A DNA stretch of 15,197 nucleotides from Baffinella frigidus (Eukaryota > Cryptophyceae > Cryptomonadales > Baffinellaceae): positions 17,006-32,202 of the forward strand of contig MU647739.1 in the NCBI GenBank assembly GCA_026770585.1, in the 5' to 3' direction. This document shows, piece by piece, positions 1 through 12,600 of the stretch (its first letter is position 1; the number at the start of each line of letters is the position of its first letter). Under the pieces are notes generated by a model that was given only the letters and a program-made list of their open reading frames with translations, was not told the origin of the DNA and did no database searches. The position numbers and the translations under genes are program-made.

Positions 1-129
1 CCTAAACCCTAAACCCTAAACCCTAAACCCTAAACCCTAAACCCTAAACCCTAAACCCTAAACCCTAAACCCTAAACCCTAAACCCTAAACCTTGAACCC
101 TACACCCTAAACCCTAAACCCTAAACCAG
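1..129 (+). repeat. Telomere-repeat intron 1 (3' part)
   Basis: Almost pure CCCTAAA tandem repeats with a few variants (CCTTGAA, CCCTACA) ending CTAAACCAG|G. The AG joins the open frame of exon 1, so the tract is read as the 3' end of an intron, not as a chromosome end, although a subtelomeric location cannot be excluded. Confidence 0.75.
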
Positions 130-649
130 GTCGTTCGACCTCTTCGCGGCGTGGAGCGGCGACAGATTCGTCCTCGCCGACAAGTCTTCACTGCGGCTCA
201 ACTGCACCAAGGGCGACGCCGTGTCCGTCGAGGTCAGCGCGCGCAACCTGTACATCGCCGGCCCTGCCTCAACCGCCGCGGGCGTCACCGCCATGGGCCT
301 GCCCGGCGCTGTCCAAAACGTTGCTGCCTCCAAGGTCGGCGTGTCGGTTGAAATCGAGTTCGATGAGCCTGAGGACACCGGCTTCGGCAACTCGTCCTCG
401 GAGGCGGTTCTCGAGAGCGTGGCGCAGGCGTCGACGTGTTCGGCGTTCCCCAGAACGGGCAAGTGCGAGTTCCACGAGACGGTAAATGCGGGGGGGGGGT
501 CCCCGGTGGTGCTCACGGGCCTGACCAATCGCACCGTGTACTATGTGCGCGCCTTCGTCCGCAACCTTGTCGGCGACTCCCCGCTCGCGGACACCCCGGT
601 CATCCTCGTCGACTACTTCACACTCCCGGTCTTGACCGACGAGTCCAAG
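130..649 (+). CDS. Exon 1 (first in window): N-terminal part with fibronectin-III-like domain
   Basis: The acceptor is CTAAACCAG|G at 128-129. The exon begins with one base of a split codon, runs open from 131, and ends in phase 0 at AAG|GTAAAC. From about 299 the translation has an FN3-like pattern: PGAVQNVAA, then VEIEFDEPEDTGFG, and the closing strand LTNRTVYYVRAFVRNLVGDS with the typical Tyr and N..G. The preceding segment has Cys and beta-rich sequence of unknown family. A run of ten G at 490-499 encodes Gly codons and is a place where a sequencing slip could hide. Confidence 0.8.
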
Positions 650-3600
650 GTAAACCCTACACCCAATACCCCAAACCCCAATCCCTAGGCCCTAAACTCT
701 AAACCCCACACCCCAAACCCTGAACCCCAAACCCTAAACCCCAGACCCCAAACCAGGTGCGTGTGGCGCGGCCCTACCCCCCAAGCGTCGCGTACCACGT
801 GTGGCAGAACGGCGCCAAGCAGAGCAACGCGAACATTGCCCTGAAGGTGTTCTCGCTCCCCTCTGCCCTCAAAACCACCGAAGCCGTCAACGGCAAGTTC
901 AAGTTCACGGCCTCGGCCACGACGACGGAGACCAAGAGCGTCTCGACGACCGCCTCTGCGGCCGACAGTGCCGGCGCGCGCACCATTGCCGTTCCTCTGC
1001 CCACCGAACTTCCCAGCTTCTGCGCTTCCGGGTGCTCGGCGACGCTGTTCGTGTACCCCGCTAGCGATGCAAGCCAGGTGGTGAGCCTCCCGGTGGAGTT
1101 CTTCAACTACGAGCGTCCGACGGTCACGTCGGTGTTCCCCGTGAAAGGGTCGGAGCAGGGCGGCTCGCTCGTGACTCTCACGGTTGAGGAAGATGAGGTA
1201 CTATTCGCCCGCCTAGGTCTGGCGTTCTGCACTGGAATGTCGCCGCTTTTCCGGCGGCCCCTGGTACAAACCGGGGGTCGGCAAAACGAGCGGAAGAGCT
1301 GATGATGTGCTTTGGCGGCAGGGCGACGCGAGCACGCCGTCGCGCTTCATGGCAGGCCTCTTCTCTTTCATCGCCACACAAACCCTCCCCGTTCCGACGC
1401 TCCACGTTGAGGTACACCAAAACCCTAAACCCTAAACCCTAAACCCTAAACCCAAAACCCTAAACCCAAAACCCAAAACCCTAAACCCTAAACCCTAAAC
1501 CCTAAACCCTAAACCCTAAACCCTAAAACCTAAACCCTAAACCCTAAACCCTCAACCCTACACCCTCAACCAGGTGTCTTGCGCGGGGGAGGAAGTCAAG
1601 ATGCAGGCCGCCTCACTCAAGGACACGGGCCGCTCGGTGTTCGAGATCAAGTTCGCTGTGCCGCCGTGCGCCGCTGGTAAACGCTCAACCCTAATGCCTA
1701 AACCCTAAACCCTAAACCCTGAACCCTAAACGCCAAGCCCGAAACCAGGCGTTGCCAACTACACGCTCGCAACCTCCTCGGGCAACGTGCTTCTGGATCT
1801 GGGCGGCTTCAAGAAGCTCCAGTTTACCTACCAGGGCACGGTGGTCAGCTCGGTGACGCCGCCGTCTGGCATGACGAACCCGGGCTCTGGCGGCGTTGAA
1901 CTCAAAATTGTCATCGAAAACGTCGAGACCGCGCCCGCCACCACCCCGACTGTCACCCTCGCGGGCGCGGCGTGCACCGTCAGCCTGCCTACTTTCTCCC
2001 CGGGCACCAACCGGCTCGTGATCATGGCCAGGACCCCCGAGCTGCCCGTGACCGACGTCGGGCAGGTCGGCATTGCTGTGTCGGGCATCGTGTCGGGCAG
2101 AGATCTCGCGTTTCAGTGGAGTTACACGGCGCCGCCCGCCATGTTCTTCAAGGCCGACTCCTTCACCATCGACGGCGACGCAACGCGCACATGGGTCTCG
2201 GCGTCCAACGACGCCACGGTCCAGATCGCGTGCGTCATCCAAAACCTCTGGGCGAACTACGACCGCGCGTTCGACGCGCTCACCCTCGACATCCCCCAGG
2301 CGGGGACGCAGACCGTGTCCTTCAACATCCTAGAGGACACAGTCCGCGCGTCCTTCACCCTCGACACCTCCACGCTTTCGGCCGGAACCACCTACTCAGT
2401 CAGTATCGGGGTCTACCAGAATGGCGTGAGCCGGTTCAACGTGTCCGCCTTCGACCTCGGCGCGCGCACCGGGGCGTGGCTTGAGGCGCGCGACACGTCG
2501 CTGCCGCGCCTGCTTGCCGCCGCGCCGACGGAGGCGCCCGCGCAGGGCGGCACCCTCCTCTTCATCGGCTTCCTCGAGGCGGGGACCCTCCAGGAGCAGT
2601 ACGCTGCTGGGGCTGTTTCGTTTGCGCTTCGCCACGACAGTGGCAGCGGGGTGACGGAGGTCAACGGAACCGTTGAGCACGTGATCTCGCTCTCGGACTA
2701 CAACGCGAGGGGGAGCTTGTACGACGCCGCGGTCAGCAAGGCCGGACAGTTCTCGCAAGCGAGCGAGAGCCTCTTCAGCGCGTACCTCGCTGTCCCCGCG
2801 GCGCTCAACATGGAAGTGCTCCTCTCCGCCGACCCGACACAGGCAACCTCCGACGCGGCGCTCCTGCTCGTGCGCTCCCCACTCGTGGCCGAAGGTGAGA
2901 AGGGGCGGGTCTCGTGGCTCAAGGGCGGTGCTATGCAGTACCATGATTTCGACTGTAGCGTGATCGCAGCGCCTGTTGGCACCGCGGTCGTCGAGGAGGC
3001 GTACACGGACGACCTGACGCGTTCCTCGGGGTTGTCGGGCAACGTTCTCCTCACAATCGTCGTCACCAACTTCCCCCTTGTGTATTCGAAGGCGAGCCTC
3101 ACTGTGAAGTTCGGCGACACCTCTGCCAGGGTGCTTCGGCTCTTGCAGGGCTCCAGCAGTGGCACGCGCTTAACGGTGCTTGTTCCTGGAGGGGTACCGG
3201 GCGTTGTGGATGTCACTGTGGCGAAACAAGGGTTTGCGAGCAACGCGGCCACCTTCCAGTTTACGTACATCGATGACCGGATCCCGCAAGCTTCCTCTTT
3301 CTCGCCGGCGCGCGTGTACGCAGACGGGGGACACACCGTTACGGTCCTTCTGACGGACTTCCCGGACGTGCAAGCCGCGTCGGAGGTGTTTGCTGTTGCG
3401 ACGGCACCGGACGGCACGCAGCTCACGTTCGCTGTGGTCAGCATTGCCAAGAACGCCGCGGGGGTCACCACCGTGGTATTCACTACCACGGCTGGTGCGG
3501 CTGGGAAAGCAGCTGTCGTCATCTATACGTCGGCCAAGAACGCGCTGCCCTTCACCCTCGACCTCGTGGCCGTCCCCACGGGCGCTCCGCTCGTGAAGCA

Positions 3601-6600
3601 GTTCAAGCCTTCGACCGGCGAGTGCCGCGCCAGATCCCCCGTCACCGTCTCGATGCGCCTCGACTCGTTCAGGGAGCTGACCGACACCTCCCACCTCCGC
3701 GTAACGCTCGGCGGGAACAGCACGACCCCGCGCAAGGTGTCGTCGTTCATGACCGGGACATCCTTCGAGTTTAGCGCAGGCGTCGAGGACTTGGACGGAG
3801 GCGTGTACAATGTTTCGGTGTGGTCGTCGACGGACCCGAGCAAGGTCGTGGTTTCGACGTTCGAGTGCAAGGACACGACGGTTGCGACGCTGGTGGGCGC
3901 ATTCCCCGCTGCAGGCTTCGCGGGGTCAAACACCTCCGTCTCGGTGTTCATCACCGACTCGGGCTACGCCTTGCACAACACCGTGTTCCTGAAGCAAGGC
4001 GGGGTTACGACGGCTGTCGCTAACGCCGCCAACGGAGGCTCCCCGATGGAAGTCCTCCTCACGCTCACGGCGACCGCCCCCGGCGTCTCCTCGATGACGC
4101 TCGCGCCGTGCGAGGACCCGAGCGTGAATGCCGACTGCCTGAAGAAGGAAGTGTCCTTCGATTTCAACTTCCTCGACCCAAACGCCGTGCGCGTCACGGG
4201 CTTCTTCCCCCTGTCCGAGTACGTTTCAGGCCGCACCAAGATCGACGTCACGGTCAAGAACCTCCCTGCGGGCTTGGTCAAGTCACAGGTCGTCCTTGAC
4301 TTTGGGGCGAGCAACGCAACGTGTAACGGCGATGATACGGCCACGGGCGTTTTGACCTTCGAGATCCCGACGGAGCCGACTGCGACGGCCGGGGCCGTGT
4401 CCCTGCGTCTGCATCTGCTCGCTTCCGGGGAGTCGTTCGATCTGCCCAAGACGTTCGACTACCTCGAGCAGAAGCCTGCCGTCATGACCTCCGTGTCGCC
4501 GTCCAAGGCCTCGATCCGCACCGCCGCCACCGCGCGCGTCGCTGTGCGAAACCTCCCTGGCACGGACGCTGCCTCTGACATCGCCGTTCAACTGGTGTGG
4601 TCCAACGGTCGGACCCTGGACCTCCTGGTGCTGTCTGTGAAGCGTCGGGACGTTCGGAAGCAGGTGTACGAGGTGCAGGAGTGGTTCGCAGATGTGACCA
4701 CGCCGGTGGACGGCAATCCTGACGACGCCGACTCGATCGAGGGCGCCGTCACGGTGCGCGTCATCCACAGCGTCTTCGGCGCCACCGTTCAGCTCCAGGC
4801 GGGCCTCACCATGTACGACGACGCCCTCCCGCAGGTGATGTCCGTCTCGGGGCCGGACGGCGCGGGGCAGACGAGCGCCAACGTGCCCATGTCCGTTTCC
4901 TCGGAGGTGACCATCACAGTGAATAAGGCTCCTTCTGGCGTCAAAGCGTCGGTCTACTCTGCGGTGGTGGGGAGCTCGGCGGTGGGCGTGACGTTCGCGA
5001 CGGTGGACGCGGCGCGAATCGCGCAGGTGGTGCTCACCTCCCCCTCGCAGGAGTCCGCGGGCGAGGTGTACGGCTTGATCTTGTTCGGCGCGGCGCCGGC
5101 GTCGTGCATCTCCGCCTGCTGCGAGGCCGCCTCGTGCGTCGTTGATTGCCCGGGCGTCTTAACCGCGTGCTTTTCTCTTATGACGTACGACGACCTCGTT
5201 CCGATCGCCTCGGTCAAGTCTGCCGTCTCGGGCCCCGAGATCGGCGGCTCCTTCATCCTGGTGTCCATCGCCAAGTTTCCGCTGCTCTCCTCCGCCGCCG
5301 ACGCGGAGGTGTCATTCGGCGAGGTGGCTGGGAGCCTCCAGCTCAAGTCGTCGTCGGCCGAGGCCACGGTGTTGACGCTCGTGACGCCCGAGTACACGAC
5401 GCTAGACAAGGCGTCCTCGGCGCTCGTCGACGTGACCGTGACCCCCAAGAAGCAGCCCGACCGCGCCATCGTCTTCCAGTACACGTACGTGGCGGTCTCG
5501 CCCGCGGTGACGGCCTTCACTCCTGCTTCGGGGCTCAACGACGTTGTGCTTGAGGTCAAGGTGCAGATCGCGTTCCTCCCCTTCCCCGGCAAGGTTTCTG
5601 TCACCTTCGGCGGCGTTAAGGTGTCGTCAGCTGTGCACCCCTCCTCGAACAAGATGGCCTCCCTGGTCACCTTCAATACGCGCGCAGGCCTGCTCGGCAC
5701 CATCCCGGTGGTGATCAAGCCCAAGTTGTGCCTGGACCCTTGCGTGGACCAGGTGCAATTCACCTTCAACAGCCTGGACGCGACGGTGCCGGAGCTGCTG
5801 GCGCCGCCTTCCGGCATGGCGAAGCAGCAGCCGAAGCTGCCAAAGATCACGCTCGAGAAGTTTCCGGCCGAGGGAACTTACTCCTCGCTGTTGGTGACGA
5901 TGGTGGCGTCCGACAAAACGGAGTTGGCGTGCACCGTGCAGCCGGTGGACCGGATGGGCGACCTGACGCAGCTCGACGTGCTCACGCCCGCGGCGCTGGT
6001 CGAGGGCGGGTACTCCGTGCGCATCAGCGTCACCGACTCCGGCGGGCTCAAGACCGTGTCGATCGAGTCGTTCGTCGTCTACGACGGTCTCGCACATCCT
6101 TTTTCCTCCCCCCTGAACCCTTCCCCCTCGACTCTCAACTCTCAATCCCAAGCCCTGAACCCAACCCTAAACCCTAACCCCTAAACCCTAAACCCTCAAT
6201 CCTAAACCCTAAACCCTAAACCCTAAACCCTAAACCCTAGACCCTAAACCCTAAACCCTAAACCAGGCCTCGCGGCGAAGGTAGTGTCGTACGGGCCGGC
6301 AATGGTCCCCACGGTGGCGTCAGCGGGTGGCCGCCTTCTCCAGCTCCAGTCGCGTGTCAGCGCCACCATGGCCAACTTCCCGCAGGACCTCTCGCTCTCC
6401 TCGGTGGTCGCGACGCTGGGCGCGGACAATGTGAGGGTGCTGCAGGTCACGGACCTCGTCAAGTGCTCTGCCGTCGCCATCGACTGCAACCGCACACGCG
6501 TCACGCTCCTGGCCCCGGCCCTCGCGTCCCCCGGCGACAAGACCTTCTCGGTCTCCGCGCCTGGCATGAGCACCCCACTCACCTTCGCCATCACGTTTGA

Positions 6601-9600
6601 GCCGCCCTGCGACTTCCAGGCGCAGAGGCTCTGCGCCGCCAAGAGCCAGCTGGTCAACTACAGGCGCCTGCTCGACGCGCCGACCATCGCGTGCGACCCC
6701 GCCCGGGTCCTTAAACCTACACCCTACACCCCCAACATTAACCCTGAACCCTAAACCCTAAACCAGGTGCGACCCCGCCTACTGCATCAAAGCAAAGGAC
6801 ATCTCGGTCCCGGAGATCATGCTGGTGTCGCCCACGGAGGGTCTCGTAGTCGGCGGCACGCTCGTGACGCTCCAGGTGGCGGGGCTGCCGGCCTTCTCGG
6901 CCGCCGACATCAAGGTGGTGGCTGGCGAGGGCGTCACCAAGGCCTTCGGAGAGGTTGTTAGCCTCACACAGGAGCCGGGGTCGTCCCTCACGAGTTCCAA
7001 GGGTGAGCTGATCCTGCGCACCCCGGCAGTGGACGCGCTCTCAGAGCTCGTGGAGTTCACGGTCTCGACAAAGGTGGATTCCGAGAGCCGCTCGGCGAAG
7101 TTTGTGTTCGACTACCTCCCGGCACTCTCGGGCGCGACGACGTTCGTGCAAGTGTCCCCGGCGAGCATGTACGAGACGACGGTGTCGGACACGGTGTCGT
7201 TCGCGCTCTCGCTCGGCAACGTCCCGCGCCTCAAGCGCCCCTTCGTCCTCAGCGATATCATGGTCAAGGTCGGTGCCGAGGCGTACCTCGCTGTCTCGAA
7301 GATCACGTCGTCGGACCGCCATGGCACAACGGTCAACGTCGAAGCCACGACCACGCTCCCGGCCGGAACGCTCAAAATCAGCGCCTACTCTGCCTCGCGC
7401 GGCGTCGCCACCGCCGGCGACCACACTGTCAACGTCGTTGCTTCGCCCGCACCCAAGGTGGTCGGCGCGTACCCGAGCGACGGGTCGACCGATCTCTCGC
7501 ACGACATCGCTGTCACTGTCCAGTATGTGGAGCCCACCTTCAAGCTCGCCGACCTCACCGCCGCACGTCTCTTGACTGCCCAGGGGCGGTCCTATCCAGT
7601 CGAGATCCCCTCGGTGGCGAACAAGAACAGCAAATGCCTTCACACGTACTGCGGTCTCTTTGAGGTCAAGTTCCGCGCCCCGGCGCTCAACGAGACGGAC
7701 AACGGCGGCGGGGAAGCCGAGTTCTCGGCGCACACCGCGGCTGGCGTGGTGTTCTCCTGGCGCTTCAAGTATGTCGCATCAGGCGAACCTGAGGTTCTCG
7801 GCTTCTCGCCGAAGGGGCAGTTCGTGGTCTCAGACGAGAACAAAGCGGCAGCAACCTCCCGAACGGTGACGATCTTCCTCAAGAACTTCCCGCGGCCGGG
7901 GTGCAAGGACACGCTCGCGTGCAAGGCGGAAGCTTTTGGCCGCAAGACGCGTGTGCGCTTCAGCCGCGCGTCCGGCGATTTCGACGTAACCCCTTCCGCA
8001 AGCGGCATGACGGAGACCACCGGGATGCTTTCCATCCAGGTGCTTGCGCCCCCGCGCGCAGTCGCCGGCGTGGACACCTTGACCGTGAGGGCGGATGCCG
8101 AGGGCGACGAGGGTGCGGTGGAGACGGGCGTGTTCTCTTTCGAGTATCTCGCTCCGCCACGAATCGTGTCGCCTGTCGACGGGTCGGTGCAGGGCGGCAC
8201 GGAAGTCACCGTCAAGGCCTACGGGCTTGATCCCATCCCCGCGCAGAGCGAGGTGCTTGTAACAATCATCGACGGCACCACCGAGACTTCTCTCACCAGC
8301 GCCAACGTGCTCGCCGTCACGGGGAACGCACAGGCGGGGCTCATCTCTGAGATGACTCTCAAGCTGTTGATGCCCGCGTTTACCAGCGCAGGCGTTTTCA
8401 CGTGCCGTATCGAGCGCGTGGAGGGCTCCCCCAAGGTGCTCACCGAATTCCTTTACGAGTATTTCAACCCCCCCGTGGCCTCGAACCTGGAGCAAAGCGA
8501 CGCCACGGTCAAGGGCCAGACGGCCGCCAAGGACGGCGCATCCACCGCCCTGCGCATCTCCAACTTCCCCGCGATCGCCTCTGGCGCTGACGTCTCCGTC
8601 ACCTTCGGCTCCGAGAAGTCGCACGTGCTCGATTACAAGAACTTCAAGGGCGGCGTGTGGCTTCAGGTCAGTGTTGGAACATAGTTGAACCAGTATCACG
8701 TTGCATGCCATGTTGGCCTATGTGTGTGACATGTTAGGGTGGTTGCTGCCATGTTGGGGACATACAACCCATGCCTAAAATAGCATAACGGCTATACTGA
8801 TTCAGAATCATTCCAAACACAGGTGATGGTGCCTCCCGCGGCCTCGCCTGGGGTCGTGGCGCTCACGGTAAAATACGTCGGGACAGAGGCCATCCCCCGC
8901 GGGGGGGTCACCGGGCAGACGTACGTCCGCGCGCCCAAGGTCGCGAGCGTCGCCTTCTCCTACTACGTGCCGCAGCCCGAGGTGCTGGCGGTGCGTTGGT
9001 GCGAAGTGTGCCAGGAGGGGCGCACGTGCATCGTCAACGGGCGCTGCAAGAACGGCGTGAAGCCCAAGGAGAACTCGGCGCCGTTGCGCGGGGTAGGACG
9101 GGTCACCGTCTTGCTGCGCAACATGCCAGAGGTGCCGCACAACGAGCTGGACGGGGCGTTGGACGCCAATGCTCTCGCGAGCGTCTCCGCGTCGCTGGGC
9201 TCCACGTCCGTGGCGTCGCTCTCGCGCGTGGTGTTCCAGGACGGCGACCTCTCGGCCTTCGAGCTCTCGATGCCCTCGGCCTCGGCGGGCGAGGTGCTCG
9301 CCGAGATGTCCGTGCAGCCTGCCGACGCCCCAGTGCCCACCACCGCCTCCTTCACCTTCACCTTCTTCGACGACAACATCGCGCTCTCATGCTTCGAGTG
9401 CCGCGCCCCCTCCTCTTCCGGCGCGCAATTCCGCGTCACCATCACCAACTTCCTCATCTCGACGGCCATCGCGGCGTCGGACCAGATCACCGTCACCTTC
9501 GGAAGCGAGGCCGCCGCGGCCGTCACCATCCTCTCGTCCAACGGGACCCTCACCGTCCTCATGATCACCCCGCCGAGCTACGAGTGCGCCTCGTGCTCGT

Positions 9601-12600
9601 ACGCGGGCGGCGTGGCGGCGGTGGAGCTGGCGGTGGTGTCGCGCACCGACGCCTCACGCGGCGCCTCCTCGCCCTTCACCTTCTGGACCGCGCCCGTCAT
9701 CTCAACCATCGCGATGGACCAGCTGGGCCTCCAGCTTGCCGTCACCTTCGACCACAGCACCAACCGTGCGTCCATGAGCAGTAGCGACCGGTCCTGCGGC
9801 CAAGTCTTCGCCGACGAAACGGCCTTCGCCAAGATGTCTGGCATCACGGCGCCCAAGTGTGTGTGGGCGACCGCCCTGACGCTCAACGTCTTCCTGGGCG
9901 TCGGCGCCACGCTTGTCCCCGGCGACAAGCTCACACTCAAAGCCGGCTCCGTGCGCTCTGCCAATCGCGTCTCCCTCTACTCGCCGAGCGAGGCGACCAG
10001 CGTCGCTGCCCCGGAATTCCTCAAGGAGCCTTCCCTCTCTGTGTCAGGTCCCACCACCATCGACCAGTGCTCGCTCCTCAACCTCAAGGCGGCCTCTGAC
10101 TCGCCGCGCCCCCCCGACTTCGCGTGGAGCTGCCTCAACCATGCCGGGCTCGACGCAGCGCTGCGGGCGTTCACGACGAGCCAGGTGGCGCTCGCGTCAG
10201 GCACGCCGGAGATGACGGTAAACCCTAAACCCCACAACCTAAACCCTCAACCCTAAACCCCTAAACCCTAAACCCTAAACCCTAAACCCTAAACCCTAAA
10301 CCCTAAACCCTAAACCCTAAACCCTAAACCCTAAACCCTGAACCCCAAACCAGGACCTCGACATGACCTACGAGATCGGCGTGACAGCCACAGACATGTT
10401 CGGATCAACCTCCAAGTTGGTGGTGTCGAAGGTGTTCAAGGCCTCGGCGCCCGCACCGCAGCTCTACTTCCAGCCCGCCTCCGTGGCTGTCACGCGCGAC
10501 CTGATGGCCGAGGTGCGTGCCGTGACCGTCTTCTCGCAGTGTACCGACACCAAGTCCGAGATGCTCTTCCAGTGGGCGCAGGTCTCGGGCCCGACGACGA
10601 TCCCCGCCCAGTACCTCGGCACCATCTCGCAGCTGCGCATCCCGGGAGGCACGCTCCAGGCCGCCGCGACCTACGTGGTGTCGCTCACGGTCAGCATGAG
10701 CAACGACGTGTCGAAGCAGTCCTCGTCGCAGATGGTGATCTCGGTGGGGAGCCTCCCGCTGATCGCGCGCATCAAGGGCAGCGCCTCGCGGAGGCAATCG
10801 ACGCGCTCCGCCCTCGATTTCGACGCGAGCGTGTCGACCGACCCCGACGTCAATGCGGGCGCTAACCAGGTGCACACCTCCGAGTACCTGCGCCCAAAAA
10901 ACGAAACATAAACCCCAAATCTGAACCCGAAACCCCTAAACCCTAAATCAAATCCTACGCCCTACACCCTACACCCTACACCCTACACCCTACACCCTAA
11001 ACCCTAAACCCTAAACCAGGGCCTCGCCTACAAGTGGGAGTGCACGCTCTCTGACGGCAAGTCCTCGCAGTCGTGCCGCGACACCACCGGCGCATTGCTG
11101 GTGCTCGGGGCCACGTCCACGTTGCACGTGGCGGCCGAAAGGCTGCCTGCGACAACCGACGCGCCCTATCAGTTCACGGTCACCGTCTCCAAGGCGGGGA
11201 AGTCTCCCGCGACGTACACACTCTCGCTCACGCTCGTGACGCAGGACATCCCCAACGTGGAGCTCGCAGTATCAGGCCAGTTTTTCCGCCAGACGGACGG
11301 CAGCATCAAAATCAACGCAAACTCCGTGTTCAAACTCGATTCCACCTGCTCGACGAATGCCTCCAAGACGCAGAAGTGGAGCACCGCACAAGAGGTGGCG
11401 CTGACGGCGCCTGCCTTCACAGCGTCGACGGGGGGGGGCTCGCTCATCTATAAGGGCGAGGGGAGCAACGCACTGGTGGCGGGCGCCAGCTACCTGATGA
11501 CCTCGTCCTGCACGGTGGTGGGCGCGGAAGAGACGGTGGTTGGCAGCGCGGAGCAGGTGGTGGTGGTCAACTCGCCGCCCGCGGGGGTCCCGTGTACGAC
11601 GTGCCTCGTGGATGGGGATGATGAAAAGTGCGTGGAAGCCGGCGAGCCAGTGTTCGACCTGCTCCGCATCTCGTGCGCCAACTGGGCCGACTCCGACGGC
11701 GGGCTCGAGTACCGCTTCGGGTACCAGGTCGAAGGCGACGACAAAGACGTGGTGTTCGACTGGAACGAGTCGCCAAGCCTCGACATGCGCCTCCCCACCG
11801 GCACCATCAACCTCGCCGCCCAAGTCCGGGACGCGCTTGGTGCCCTCTCCGCGATCATGTACTCCACCGTGGAGGTGGGCGCCGGTGGCAGCGGACGGCG
11901 CCGCCTCCTCGCCTCCCCCAACGACATCGAGGGCGCGCGCGCGAGCTACAGCGACTTCAGCGCGGGCGAGCGCAGGCTGCTCATGCAGTCGTCATTCAAC
12001 TGGCCGGGTGCCGCGGACCTACTCGACTTGGAGCTGCTTGCCGGTAACTTCGACGAGCTGAACAACATGGCGTCGGCGCTGATCCTCGAGGTGGACAGCC
12101 AGTACGCGGGCATGAACCTCACGGCGGCCGAGTCGCTGGCGCACAAGGACGTCTTCTTCACCAAGCTCGAGTCAGCGGCCGTGACGGTCAACAATCCTAT
12201 ACACTAAACACTAAACACTAAAAACTACACCCTAAACCCTAAACACTCGACCCTAAACCCTAAACCCTAAACCCTAAACCTTAAACCCTGAACCCCACAT
12301 CAGGTCAACAACGCGGCGAGTATGTCAGAGGGCTACATGTGCACGTTGCTCAACCTCGCGAGCACCATCTCGTCCAACCCCGCGCACCTCTCCACCGCGC
12401 TCGTCGCCCGCTTGCTCGACCACGTCACCGTCCTCGTCTCGGACGAGCACTCCTCCGTGCGCCCCCACCCCCCCAACAATATCGCATGCAATCAACGAAA
12501 GCGCCTGATCCCGCTTCTGGTGAGGACAGAGGAACAAATATGCGTAGCATAGGGAGAAATCCGTCGTGGCGCTGGTGGTAGGCATGCGGGTTGACGCGGG

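Noticed and set aside
1-129. Chromosome-end telomere at the left edge
   Set aside because: Identical tracts recur inside the gene between in-frame exons, and this one ends in a CAG acceptor leading into open frame. It may still be subtelomeric, but a true terminus is not required.
490-499. Frameshift at the G10 run (and G9 at 11430-11438)
   Set aside because: The frame is open and the domain pattern continues on both sides, so no shift is needed, though read errors at these runs are possible.
2698-3522. Long - strand open frames (also 4954-5850, 7830-8711, 1712-2242)
   Set aside because: They lie opposite strongly supported IPT/REJ coding exons, show no recognisable domain, and are expected from GC-rich codon use.
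6087-6184. C-terminal tail SSPLNPSPS... at the end of the long open frame
   Set aside because: It is translation of decayed telomere repeat inside intron 6. Splicing at 6087 restores the IPT linker and frame with exon 6.
10218-10353. CRISPR-like or satellite array
   Set aside because: The 7-bp unit has no spacers and matches the plant-type telomere repeat. The setting is a eukaryotic intron.
12457-12519. Extension of exon 11 to the GTGAGG donor at 12520
   Set aside because: In frame and with a better donor consensus, but the added segment is unlike the neighbouring exons in base composition. Kept as an alternative.
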